A stretch of DNA of 36,121 nucleotides from Hydnum rufescens UP504 (lineage: Eukaryota; Basidiomycota; Agaricomycetes; Cantharellales; Hydnaceae): positions 64,240 to 100,360 of the forward strand of contig MU129121.1 of the NCBI GenBank assembly GCA_014904985.1, written 5' to 3'. The notes beneath the pieces are model-generated. The model saw nothing but the letters and a program-made list of their open reading frames with translations, did not search any database and had not been told where the DNA came from. Position 1 is the stretch's first letter. Each line of letters opens with the position of its first letter. The position numbers and the translations under genes are program-made. This document shows positions 11,601 through 20,291 of the stretch, one piece after another.

Positions 11601-11876
11601 ATTGTCCCTTGCTGATTCATCTTTTGGTGGCATTCACAACATAGCATGTAAGTGTAGATGTGTTAGAATTCAATGCATTGTCCCTTGCTGATTCATCTTT
11701 TGGTGGCATTCACAACATAGTATGTAAGTGTGGATGTGTTAGAATTCAATGCATTGTCCCTTGCTGATTCATCTTTTGGTGGCATTCACAACATAGCCTG
11801 TAAGTGTGGATGTGTTAGAATTCAATGCATTGTCCCTACTGATTCATCTTTTTGTGGCATTCACAACATAGTGTGT
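8700..11876 (+). repeat. Homogenised core of the microexon array, 76-bp period
   Basis: About 42 nearly identical units of 73 + 3 bp. The intron begins GTAAGTGTGGATGTG, has CTTGCTGATTC as branch-like motif and ends CATTCACAACATAG. Changes within introns are few, yet the 3-nt segment varies from unit to unit: GCT, GAT, CAT, TAT, TGG, CCT, GTT, CTT, GGT, GGG and TGT all occur. Spacing of exactly 76 bp is kept for long runs (for example 8771 to 11354 is 34 periods); two units near 11365-11490 lack a few bases. This part looks recently amplified by unequal exchange. Confidence 0.75.
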
Positions 11877-12336
11877 AAGTCTGGATGTCTTTGAACTGAA
11901 AGCATCACCCTCACTAACATATCCCCTGATGGTCTTGACAATGTAGGCAGTAAGTCCAGATGGCTTGCAATTCAATGTGTCACCCCTTGCTGATTCCTTT
12001 TTGGTGTCATTCCCAATGCAGCCAGTATGTTCAGATCCCTTATGATTCAATGTATCATTGCTTCCTGATGTCCCACTTGGTGGTTTTGCCCACATAGGAG
12101 GTCTGTCCACATATCCCACCCCTTCATTCATGATCTCTCAATCTGTTGCTTGCTGGCATGTATGCTTTAGGATGTATGTCCACATCTCTTACTTTTCAGT
12201 CTATGGTCCCTGGCTCATACACATTTTTCTGATATTTACAATTCAGCTTGTGAGTTCCTAGATCTATACAATGCAATCATAGTCTGTTTTCTAACTGCAC
12301 TCCTTACAATTTCATTTATCACAGGATAATGTAAGT
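11877..12336 (+). repeat. Diverged distal end of the microexon array
   Basis: Five further units with drifted bodies and the triplets GCA (near 11967), CCA (near 12022), GAG (near 12097), GAT and CTT. A last acceptor CACAG is followed by GATAAT and the donor GTAAGTCACATC at 12337. The acceptor of that last intron is not clear; candidates are AATATAG near 12433 and CCACCTCCAG near 12560. Confidence 0.55.
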
Positions 12337-12559
12337 CACATCTAATGTGGAAAACCTGAATGATTCTGTCCAATTGTGATCATAATCATTGCTCACCTGT
12401 GCCTTCATTCTATCTGGTAAATATAGTCAATCATCACTTCCAACCTTATCCCTATCTCACATAAGTTTTATTAGGTGCTCAAATATGTAGGGGAGCAAGG
12501 CCTGTGCACCCTTCCTCAAACTGTTGGTCAGTTTAGATTTTCATTAATTTCCCACCTCC

Positions 12560-12606
12560 AGGGTATATAAGCCTTCATTCCAGCATCCCCAGTCTATCCC
12601 ATCCAA
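12560..12606 (+). promoter_or_regulatory. TATA-like core promoter
   Basis: GGGTATATAAGCC (TATATAA at 12564-12570) is followed about 25-30 nt later by a C/T-rich stretch and an ATG at 12607. This looks like a standard fungal core promoter. It could drive the small coding segment at 12722-13021 independently of the upstream array, in which case the array would end before it. Confidence 0.4.
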
Positions 12607-12721
12607 TGAGAATGTTCAATATCTGGTGTTTAATTGTTGTCAGTGTTGAGATCAATTCTAAGCTGCACAGGAGATTGCTTATCTTGGCTTGTTAAACTAG
12701 TGGTCATCCTTTGGATTCGGG

Positions 12722-13021
12722 GGGGGAGGGATGCAGATTTGCCTGATGCACACAAGACAGAGCATACTGCTAGGTCTATCCAGGACCAGATCAAGGATGA
12801 TGGAGGTTTCCAGGGATCTGATTCATATGATATTGCAAAGAAACTTTCCAAGCTCATTGATGAGTATACAGCATTGTAGGCATCATGTGCAATTGCTGTA
12901 TCAAGTGATGTCCTCCAATTTTATTGTGCTCAATCCTCATCTGACAGGCTTTATAATCAATTGACATCATTTTTCCCTCAGATGGAGACTGTACGCTGGA
13001 GTCATAGGTGATGGAGTGTAA
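12722..13021 (+). CDS. Unidentified C-terminal coding segment, two exons
   Basis: Exon 12722-12875 encodes a polar, charged stretch (RDADLPDAHKTEHTARS, then KDDGGFQGSDSYDIAKKLS). A 106-nt intron (12876-12981, GTAGGC to TTCCCTCAG, with TTGACA as branch-like motif) joins it to RLYAGVIGDGV and a TAA at 13019-13021. The composition is protein-like, but the family is not recognised. Its start is unresolved: either the exon belongs to the GTPase/microexon transcript, or it is driven from the TATA element at 12564. The G-run at 12719-12726 may hide a length error affecting the frame. Confidence 0.35.
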
Positions 13022-13109
13022 CAACATTACTTGCAATGTGTCAAAGTTGAAATTGTGGAGACAAACCTGAAGCCATACTGGCTGTAAGTGAAGATCTGTG
13101 GATCCAAGC

Positions 13110-13250
13110 AACAGTGCAATTCCACCCATCCCCCTTGGTTTCCAAGTTGGCCAAACCAGTCAGCCATAATTGTATATCTAGTTAGGCCCTTTTGCCTTGC
13201 TTTTATTCAATCTAAGAGTGGGTTTTTTGGTGGGGGCCCCTGACTGGCAG
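13110..13250 (+). repeat. Terminal module T1 (CTAGTTAG / GGGGGCCCC)
   Basis: The first of three copies of one module: a short open stretch ending in SHNC, then TCTAGTTAG, a pyrimidine-rich middle containing GCCTTGC, then GGGGGCCCCTG near 13236. T2 (15335) and T3 (28040, inverted) share the order and key words. It is probably the end of a mobile element family, not further identified. Confidence 0.45.
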
Positions 13251-13321
13251 TATGAATATTGGAATGCATTCCATGCATTTCCATTGCATTGGGACTTGGA
13301 TGGTGCTGCAGCCAATGCTAT

Positions 13322-14233
13322 TCACCTGACCGATTCCAGACTCCATTTCCACTCCCTTGCCTTGGCATCCAATTCCCAGAAGAAATCAAGACACTTTGAT
13401 TGCACCCAGGTGATTTGATCATTGGTGAACCAACCACTGTGATAGTCCTCAGAATCTGAACCAGCATTGGCAGAGCCCTGTTCATCATTCTGTTCTGCAT
13501 GAGACAGATGGGGACTTGTTTGTGCAGTGACAGGCAAGCTTCTATGTGTAATGCTGGATACAGGGCTCACATGGGGGATATATTGACGAGAAGGAATAGT
13601 GGGCAGATTGGGACTTGTTTGTGCAGCGACAGGCGAGCTTCTATGTGCAATGCTGGATACAAGGCTCATGTGGGGGATAGATTGATGAGAAAGAATAGTG
13701 GGCGGAGGTTTATGAATAGGGAGTCCCATATTTGATGAAGACAAATGAGGGATTTTGACAACCATCCTCAGGTGGTGGCGAGCATTTGGAGCAGAGTCCC
13801 CATCAACATCAGAATCTGCAAGCGAAAGTTGCTCTGCATGAGAAGTCGGCCTTCTGGCATTGCCACCAACCTTCTTGGGCAACTTTTGGGCAACAGCAGC
13901 TGGTAGAATATTGGTATCGGCATCCACATCACTGTTTGAGCCCGCAAGTTCCTCCCCTTGAGCCGCCAAAGACTTTGAGGTGGTTGCTTCGTGTTTATAT
14001 TTAGACCCATATTTTCTGAGAGTCTTAGGTGCCTGGCGCACAGCAGCAGCTGGGAGACCATCGGCATGCATGTTGTGCTCAGATGGAGGGGACTCCTCTG
14101 TGCATGCAGGAGTGTTAGTGGTCTTCTTCAAAGTGGATGTCATGGATTTAGTTGTTTTTGTGCTAATCTTCTTTGACCGCCCTTGGAGCACATCAGATGG
14201 CCATCCGCCAGAACGAGTCCTTTGAGCAGACAT
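13322..14233 (-). CDS. Hypothetical protein, 303 codons, with internal repeat
   Basis: An uninterrupted frame starting MSAQRTRSGGWPSDVLQ. The N-terminal half is basic and Ser/Thr/Lys-rich (nuclear-localisation-like). There are acidic patches (SNSDVDADTN, DSDVDGDS). A Pro/Ser/His-rich segment of about 33 residues occurs twice in tandem at roughly residues 177-243 (IPHMSLVSSI versus IPHVSPVSSI). The C-terminus has aromatic residues (WVQSKCLDFFWELDAK). In DNA the duplication has a period of about 102 bp. No catalytic motif is visible. It lies next to terminal module T1, so it may be a structural or DNA-binding protein of a mobile element. The start is the first Met after an in-frame stop. Confidence 0.5.
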   Translation of the reverse strand: MSAQRTRSGGWPSDVLQGRSKKISTKTTKSMTSTLKKTTNTPACTEESPPSEHNMHADGLPAAAVRQAPKTLRKYGSKYKHEATTSKSLAAQGEELAGSNSDVDADTNILPAAVAQKLPKKVGGNARRPTSHAEQLSLADSDVDGDSAPNARHHLRMVVKIPHLSSSNMGLPIHKPPPTILSHQSIPHMSLVSSIAHRSSPVAAQTSPNLPTIPSRQYIPHVSPVSSITHRSLPVTAQTSPHLSHAEQNDEQGSANAGSDSEDYHSGWFTNDQITWVQSKCLDFFWELDAKAREWKWSLESVR

Positions 14234-15334
14234 AATGCAAGAAAAGACAGTGAGTTACAACTAAGACTGCTATGAGTCCTAGCCGCCCCTCTTAAGTCAG
14301 AAGACAAGTGATACGTGGTTCTCAGAATAGTGAAAGAGCACAAGGGAGTACTGGAGTCACAGTTGAGGTTCCCAGACCACAGATATGCAGAGCCCAACAG
14401 TTAAATTTCTATCCAAACCCAAACACTAGATCAGAGTCACACAAGAGGCAACCACAATCAAGTGTGCTGAGGATAAATGTGGGCCCAACAGCCCCAGATG
14501 TCCACAGATGTCCAATCCACAGTTACGCTAGTGGTACCTGCAGGTTAAACCAAGTCAGGATTCTGATGGGGCAGAAAAAAAGATGTTGCATCTCACAGCA
14601 AGTCCCACTGAACTCAACACTGGGGTGGAAGTCCGTTTAGGTCCATAACACGCACAGAAGTAGATTACTAGTTATAGTTTAAACTTGAGAGGACCTGGCC
14701 ATGGGCAAACTTGAGGAAAATAAGGGGGGACTTCCAGAAATGGAAATTTTTGACCTCTCGCGCACGGGGGTGGCTCATATGGGGGATGAATGGAAAGTTG
14801 ATATAATGCCAGGAGTACCATAAAAGGTGACTTCCCGAATGTCCTGCATGGTTCACGTGGGAGCATTGGGTTGGGTGGATAGTTTGATCTCTTGACTTAC
14901 CCACATTTCAAACCGGGGCAATGCCAAAAAGAACAGTAACTTATACCACATGACCCATTGCACTGTGGCAGCAGACACAACAGCCAGTAATCTTGGATGT
15001 ATATAATATCATCTTGATGCCAGGCAAGCCAAGTTCTCATCCTGATGTTGCTCTCAATGCCTGACCTTACTTGTACTAGTCAGACAGCTTAATGGAATGA
15101 CTGAACACATATAGAATCGATAAATTTGGACCAAACAATGAAGAAGTATCATACATCATTGAATTTCGGATACTGGGGACAATCTCTTGTCAAGTCCAGT
15201 TTGATATGCCAAGCAGAGGGATCTTTGGAGAAACCAAATGTTTCATCTGCAACCAGATTGGTGGTGAGAGTGCTCGCAAAAGCTGCACTAGCCATCTGGC
15301 ATATGCGATGAATGACACTGTGAACTGGCCCTTC
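14234..15334. other. Region with no recognisable gene
   Basis: Upstream of the 303-codon ORF. Only short unrelated open frames are present; there is no clear repeat, intron pattern or RNA gene. A minus-strand open stretch at 15149-15370 (containing DETFGFSKDPSAW) has protein-like composition and may be an exon remnant of the element that ends in T2. Confidence 0.4.
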
Positions 15335-15444
15335 AGTAGGCCACATGGTGACCAACCCGGTCAGCCACAAATGTGTATCTAGTTAGATACAATGAGCCTT
15401 GCATTTAAATAGTCTAACTAGATGTTTTTAGGCGGGGGCCCCTG
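15335..15444 (+). repeat. Terminal module T2 with 10-bp stem
   Basis: TCTAGTTAGA (15378-15387) and TCTAACTAGA (15413-15422) form a perfect 10-bp stem around the loop word GAGCCTTGCATTTA. GGCGGGGGCCCCTGG follows. Upstream the plus strand reads VTNPVSHKC. Its inverted counterpart is T3 at 28040-28200. The two bracket the 12.7-kb segment with the outward-facing arrays. Confidence 0.55.
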
Positions 15445-15649
15445 GCTCTGAACTTGGAAAAATTCACCAAAATTGGGACTTAGGGAATCTCAGACTTGCA
15501 GCCGGCCATACGGGCATATTGGGGATAGTTCTATAATTATTTATATTATACATATCCGGGTCAGCGGGGTTTCATTCAGTGGTCAGTCCTGTTATTGACT
15601 TGTTTATTTATTGATTTACTGTATTTATTTAAAAATTCAATAATTCAAT

Positions 15650-15940
15650 ATACACCCGCCTGGGCGGGTGTGGTACCATCCCTCAAAAAATTAGCACCAC
15701 ACCCGCCCTAGCAGGTGTGGTTACATCCATACAAATCAAAAAGAAAAAAAAGGATTACTTAGCAGCACCACACCCGCTTGGGCGGGTGTGGTACCGTCAC
15801 TCAAAATTTAAAAAATTCAAAAAAAAACTAAGTAGTACCACACACTTGGGCAGATGTGTGGTACCATCGCTCAAAATTTAAAAAATTTAAAAAAAACTAA
15901 GTAGCACCACACACCCACTTGGGCAGGTGTGTGGTACAAG
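15650..15940. repeat. Five intronless CACACCCGC hairpins in tandem
   Basis: Five copies of the stem CACACCCGC..GCGGGTGTG (near 15651, 15691, 15764, 15837 and 15904) are separated by about 40-50 bp of A/T-rich spacer (CTCAAAATTTAAAAAA). They correspond to the exonic hairpin of the adjoining array but lack the intron and its hairpin. They therefore look like a degenerate or terminal part of the array. Stem variants pair with themselves (for example ACCACACACTTGGG with the GTGTGTGGT side). Confidence 0.65.
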
Positions 15941-17930
15941 GGGCTGGGCTTGATGATTCACCATTGGGTGGGTCGCGGGTCGCAGGTCATCATTTTGGGG
16001 GCTTGAATTTGGATCCTAAAATAATAGCATACATTAGTAAAAAAAAATTTCAAAGTGACGCAAAGGAGCAGCTTGGGCTGCTCCTTTTGCATCACTGTAG
16101 ATATAGAAAATAAAAAAAAAAAAATACCTTGTAGTACACACCCGCCGAAGCGGGTGTGGTACTCGTTTTGGCTCGCGGCTGTGGGTTCTTGGATTGGGTT
16201 GCGGGTGGCTGTGCACATTGGTTTTTCATCTGTGTTCTTGTTGGGTGGGGTTTCGTGCATCGAGGGGAGACCTAGAATAATCAATAATACGTTAGTTTGA
16301 AAAAAAAAAACAGAAGCAGCACCCAAAGAGCAGCTACTGCTGCTCTTTGGGCACCGTTGTACAAGAAACTCACCAGCTATTACCACACACCCGCTGTGGC
16401 GGGTGTGTGGTATTTCATCCGTCATGGTGTACTTGCGGGTGTTCAGGCGCTGGGCTCTTGGATCGAGTTGCGGGTTGCGGGTGGCTGCACACATCCCTTT
16501 TTTGTGTGGAGGGTTTTCGCGCTGGGGGACGGATCAATCACTAAATAACACGTTAATTTAAACAAAAAAAAAACAAAGGAAGCACCAAAAGAGCAGCTTT
16601 TGCTGCTCTTTTGGTGCTTTCCTACATCCTGAAAACTTACAAGGTATTACCACACACCCGCCACAGCGGGTGTGTGGTACGCGATTTCGTCGATCGTCGT
16701 GTTCAGGGGGCGGGCACTCTGGGCTTGGGTGACTGTGTGTACTTGGGGCTCGTCCATGTGTGGGTTTTCACGTAGGGAAGGGACCTAGAATAATGAATAC
16801 TAATACATAATACATTAGTAAAAACAAAAAGAAAACAGAGGTGCCAAAAGAGCAGCTTCTGCTGCTCTTTTGGCACCGGTGGGATTAGACGTACCTAATA
16901 TTACCACACACCCGCCGAAGCGGGTGTGTGGTTTGTCCAGCGCTTGTGTCGTGTTTTGATTGCCGTTCGTGGGCTTCGTTTGGTGGGCAGGTTGTTGTTC
17001 TCCCGTGTTTGTTTGGTGGGGTTGCGGGTCCTGAGTTCAGATGTCAACCTAGAAATAATACGTCAGTAACAAAGAAAAAAAGAAAAAAGAAAAGCCACAC
17101 AAAAGGAGCAGCGTATGCTGCTCCTTTCGCGTGGTTGTACTTACCGTGAAATTACCACACACCCGCTTCGGCAGGTGTGTGGTTTTGTCTAAGGTTTTGT
17201 CGGGGTGGTCGTCGTTGGCGGGTCCCATCTTCATTTCCAGGGGGGGTTCATTTGGCAGGTCCCCATTTTGTTTGACAATCTAGAATAGTGAATGTGTTAG
17301 TGAAGTGAAAGAGAAAAAAGGAGAGCCACACAAAAGGAGCAGCATATGCTGCTCCTTCTGCGCGGTTGTGCTTACCTTAAAATTACCACACACCCGCCGA
17401 AGTGGGTGTGTGGTTTGTCTGGGGCCCCTGCGGCCTTGCGTTGTGCGTTCCCGTTCCCGGGTTTCGTCTGGGGGGTATTCTTGGCGTCACGTTTCGGCCT
17501 CTCGTTTGGCGGGTGGTTCAGGCAATAGCCTAGAATAATAAATTGTGTGTTAGTTAAAAATTAAAACAAACGCAAAAAGAGCAGCCAGGGCTGCTCTTTT
17601 TGCGTCATTGAGTGTATACAGTGACTTACATTATGTTGAACCACACACCTGCCGCAGCGGGTGTGTGGTTTGTGTCACCACCTCTCATGCCTTCGTTTGG
17701 TGGTTTCATTTGTCCTGGTTTCATTTGCTGTGGCTTTGTTTGCCTGGGGCCACTCATTGAGCAGCCTGTCGTTTTTTTTGGTTTTGATCTGGAATAATAA
17801 AGGCTTCATTAGTATAAAAATTCACAGCAGCACAAAAAGAGTAGCTTGCGCTACTCTTTTTGCACTAGTGTATCTAGTGAGACAAAACTTACCTTATGAC
17901 CACACACCCGCTTCAGCGGGTGTGTGGTCG
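15941..17930 (-). ncRNA. Left array: eight introns with paired exonic and intronic hairpins
   Basis: Minus-strand introns, donor to acceptor: 17892-17789, 17629-17530, 17375-17280, 17144-17049, 16894-16785, 16640-16541, 16373-16272 and 16127-16016 (96-112 nt each). Donors are GTAAGT, GTAAGC, GTACGT, GTGAGT or GTATTT. Branch points are CTAAC, CTAATG, CTGACG or TTAACG, 15-25 nt before TCTAG, TTTAG or TCCAG. Each exon ends with a CACACCCGC/GCGGGTGTG hairpin 5-20 nt before the donor. Each intron has a second stem of the AAAAGAGCAGC/GCTGCTCTTTT kind between donor and branch point. Exons are 135-167 nt, Asn/Thr/Pro/Arg-rich if translated (ATRNP recurs), and do not give one long frame. It may be a noncoding or decayed repetitive transcript. 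No matching family is known to me. Confidence 0.6.
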
Positions 17931-17947
17931 TGGTCATGTGCTGGGGC

Positions 17948-17962
17948 TGCCGCTGCTGCTGC

Positions 17963-18003
<41 letters not shown>
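17948..18003. repeat. CTG/TTG trinucleotide repeat
   Basis: About 18 triplets of GCTG/TTGC type (CAG/CAA on the minus strand), at the start of the left array's transcript if it begins in the inverted repeat at 18060-18341. On the minus strand it would encode Gln/Asn/Ser/Thr runs. The right-hand copy near 26270-26290 has only a short degenerate equivalent. Confidence 0.8.
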
Positions 18004-18059
18004 TGTCGCGGTCGTGCGTCGCTTTCCTGTTGCTGGGTGTGGCTGTGCTGCACACTTGC

Positions 18060-18341
18060 GAAATTCAACGCCGGCAATTGCCGATACTCAAGAAGCGCCC
18101 TAAGTGCCGGCGCTACAAGCACAATACAGACTAATAGCAAGCATGTGGATGTGGAATATATAATATATAATAAATATTTGTTTAAAAATGTGAAGAAGAG
18201 GATGATAATGAGCCAGAGCTCAATAAGGGATGATATGCCTCATTGCAAAGTGGATTGGGTCACTTCCACGCATCAGAATTGGCCCAAATTTAAATATAGT
18301 GATGGTATATATACACCTTATATGGGTGACTAATTATATCC
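18060..18341 (-). repeat. Inverted repeat (left copy), promoter-like
   Basis: Nearly identical, in reverse complement, to 25983-26262, with only scattered substitutions and small indels. It contains GGTATATATACACC (TATA-like; the right copy is the perfect palindrome GGTGTATATATACC) and a purine-rich stretch. It lies at the inner end of the left array, whose introns run away from it. The natural reading is a promoter and first-exon region duplicated in inverted orientation. Confidence 0.7.
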
Positions 18342-19720
18342 CGGTGAGATCAAATTCTTCTGGCATGCACAAAGGCTGGGTTCGGACAAGCTAAGGGCAA
18401 GCAAAGTCGCAGAGATGACGTGATTGAGTGCTGTTGCTGCAAGAGATTGTTTGACTTAATGCAGCAATCACAGGATGGCAATACATTATGCTCTAAAGAC
18501 AAAGGTGAAACATAGCTGCATGGAGCATTTGGAAGAAAGCAGAAGTTAAGTGGAGTTCGCATGCATGTTATGTAGCGGGTGGAGAGTTTCCTGGCCAGGG
18601 TTAACGCAGCAGAATGAAGGAAATGTGCAGGAGCTTCGCTGCCTACAAAACTGCCAAGCCACCAAGGTTGCCAGTGGCTCTGTGGTTAGTGTTCTTCAAG
18701 TCTCAACCTCCCACCACCAGAAGCCCCACTGCCTCCCCATTTCCCCCCCCGCCTGGCTCAACCTTTATGGACTCACATCAACTTCACCTGGATCACAAAC
18801 CCTGGCGCACTCCTCCTGAGGCCCATGCCTCACGAACCCACTTCCAGCACTCACCAGGCTCTGCCTCAACAAGGGCCACCCTGAGCACCACCTCGTGAGC
18901 CACTCCTGGACCTGCACTCATGAGCCACACTCCGAGCTTGCCTTCATGAGCACACCCTGAGCCCGCAGCCTTGTGAGCCCACACCTGAGCCTGCACCTTA
19001 TGAGGCCCAACTTCTGAGGCGACCTTGTGAGCCCACCCTGCCCGCACCCTTGTGAGCCCCCAGCCCCAACCCTCACCAAGCCACCGAGCCACCATTGCAA
19101 AGCCCACTCCTGGAGCCAGTCCCACCAAGAATCCTTTTACGTGAGTCCACACTTCCCCACTATGCCAGCTCATTGGCTCAGAAAGAGCCCCTTTGTATCC
19201 CCCTCTATAGTCTCCTCTGTCACCCCAATCTTTACTTTTTTGGAGCTTTGAGGAACATGGGGGGGGAAGCTCGACCTAATCTGTCAACTTTCCTCCATTC
19301 CAAAAATCTTTGCCTCCAATAGGTTCCCCAGGTTCTTTGACAAGGCAATGCTTCACCTGTGAACCCAATTGCAATTTCAGACTAAGACTATTTACTCCTT
19401 TAACATGTCGTATTCACCCTCTCATTTGGCTCGTCCTGGTCCTGCCCCTCCTGTCTTTTTCTTTGTTTTGTTTTGTTCTCATTTCTCGTTCTTGTTACCA
19501 TTTCTCATCATTCGGCATTTGCATTCACCTCCCTCACTGCCCCTTTCATTCCCACCTTAGGTACAGGCTTCATTGCGTCTCACATGTTCTTCATGAAGAC
19601 AGTATAGCCATGTGACCATGATCCCCATTCCTGTTTGGCCTGGGTCTCGTCTCATTGGACAATGCGTTCCTCAATGCGCACAATTGGGCACATCCGATGC
19701 AGGAGGGATGAGTGGACCAG
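18342..19720. repeat. Proline-codon-rich region with imperfect minisatellite
   Basis: At 18800-19080 a 20-30 bp motif (CCTTGTGAGCCCACACCTGAG and variants) recurs about ten times. Neighbouring sequence is C-rich (CCACCACCAGAAGCCCC). Several frames stay open through it, but none shows a recognisable domain. It could be a remnant of a retrotransposon gag. 19200-19720 holds pyrimidine-rich sequence without a clear feature. Confidence 0.35.
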
Positions 19721-19724
19721 TGTT

Positions 19725-20030
19725 TCAAGGAGGGAGAAGTTGACAGACCCAGGGGCACCTTGTGGATGATGATTGGAGTGAAATCAAACAGCAGTGCCGT
19801 GCATCAAGGCACATTGTCCTATGACCTCCCACTTCCCCTCTGGTGGCTAGACGAACCCAGGGTGAGGTTTTAAATGTTATGTTAACATTCTCCCTGAGAG
19901 TTTTCCTTTTTCTTATAAATATTGATCCACTCACAGTTTCTCATGCAATACCAAAGTCGTTAACTGGTTGGACAAATGATGCGGTGGTTCCTGTGTACCA
20001 TTAGTGGTTCATAGGATCTTCATCTAGTGT
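19725..20030 (+). repeat. Possible solo LTR remnant
   Basis: A purine-rich tract (AAGGAGGGAGAAG) is followed by TTGACAGACC. About 180 bp later come a TATA-like CTTATAAATATTG and a CT-rich start region, an arrangement typical of an LTR. No second copy occurs in the window and no target duplication was found, so this is only a suggestion. 20030-20290 shows nothing recognisable. Confidence 0.2.
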
Positions 20031-20291
20031 TGTTTCTGGTTCCCCTTGCCAAACCAAACATGGAGAGCTATGAGCCTGGCAATTGGGCCAGTGGTTTTGC
20101 CATTTTAGTTGGGTCCCTTCCAAGATGGCTTCAAAGGGGCCTGAGGTTTGGCTAAATCTGTCCCACAGGTTATTTGCCTCTCGATACTATGCCAGGAACA
20201 AATAAAATCAGTTACTGTTAAAAAGTCAGCAGAAAACGTGACGAATTGTGAGATGTTTTACAAAGGTGGGGCAGGGCTCGTGCGGCAGAGG

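Larger units (their letters stand above)
6297..12336 (+). repeat. Tandem array of about 80 intron-like units separated by 3-nt microexons
   Basis: Every unit starts with a 5' splice site (mostly GTAAGT or GTGAGT), has a CTGAY/CTNAC branch-like motif about 30 nt before the end, and ends in (C/T)AG. Exactly three bases then separate the AG from the next GT. I counted 79 such triplets plus a final 6-nt one (GATAAT at 12331-12336). None is TAA, TAG or TGA. Unit length is mostly 63-76 nt; the first intron is 106 nt. Only two acceptors are poor (AAG near 7512 and near 8323). As drawn, the transcript would carry one codon per exon, in phase with the upstream GTPase. No such arrangement is known to me. 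The conserved splice signals amid diverged bodies argue against a chance satellite, but splicing is inferred, not shown. Confidence 0.7.

Noticed and set aside
8700..11876. CRISPR-like array of regular repeats
   Set aside because: The regular part is a 73-bp near-identical unit with only 3 variable bases, on a eukaryotic-type background with splice signals; no spacers of useful length and no cas genes.
13499..13735. Plus-strand ORF opposite the 303-codon gene
   Set aside because: Shadow of the tandem 102-bp duplication within the minus-strand gene.
15378..15444. Helitron 3' end
   Set aside because: A hairpin near an end is present, but the loop is far longer than in Helitrons and no CTRR end or AT target is evident.
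15958..16494. 178-codon minus-strand ORF
   Set aside because: It runs through two predicted introns and their hairpins (including long Phe and Lys runs); better explained by exon pieces of the left array that happen to stay open.
17896..18333. 145-codon ORF with a long leucine run
   Set aside because: It is the CTG/TTG repeat read in one frame, on the strand opposite to the array introns, continuing through the inverted repeat. No protein-like composition outside the run.
18793..19173. 126-codon minus-strand ORF with Gly/Ala/Val/Trp repeats
   Set aside because: It is the complement of the minisatellite; open only because the repeat lacks stops in that frame.
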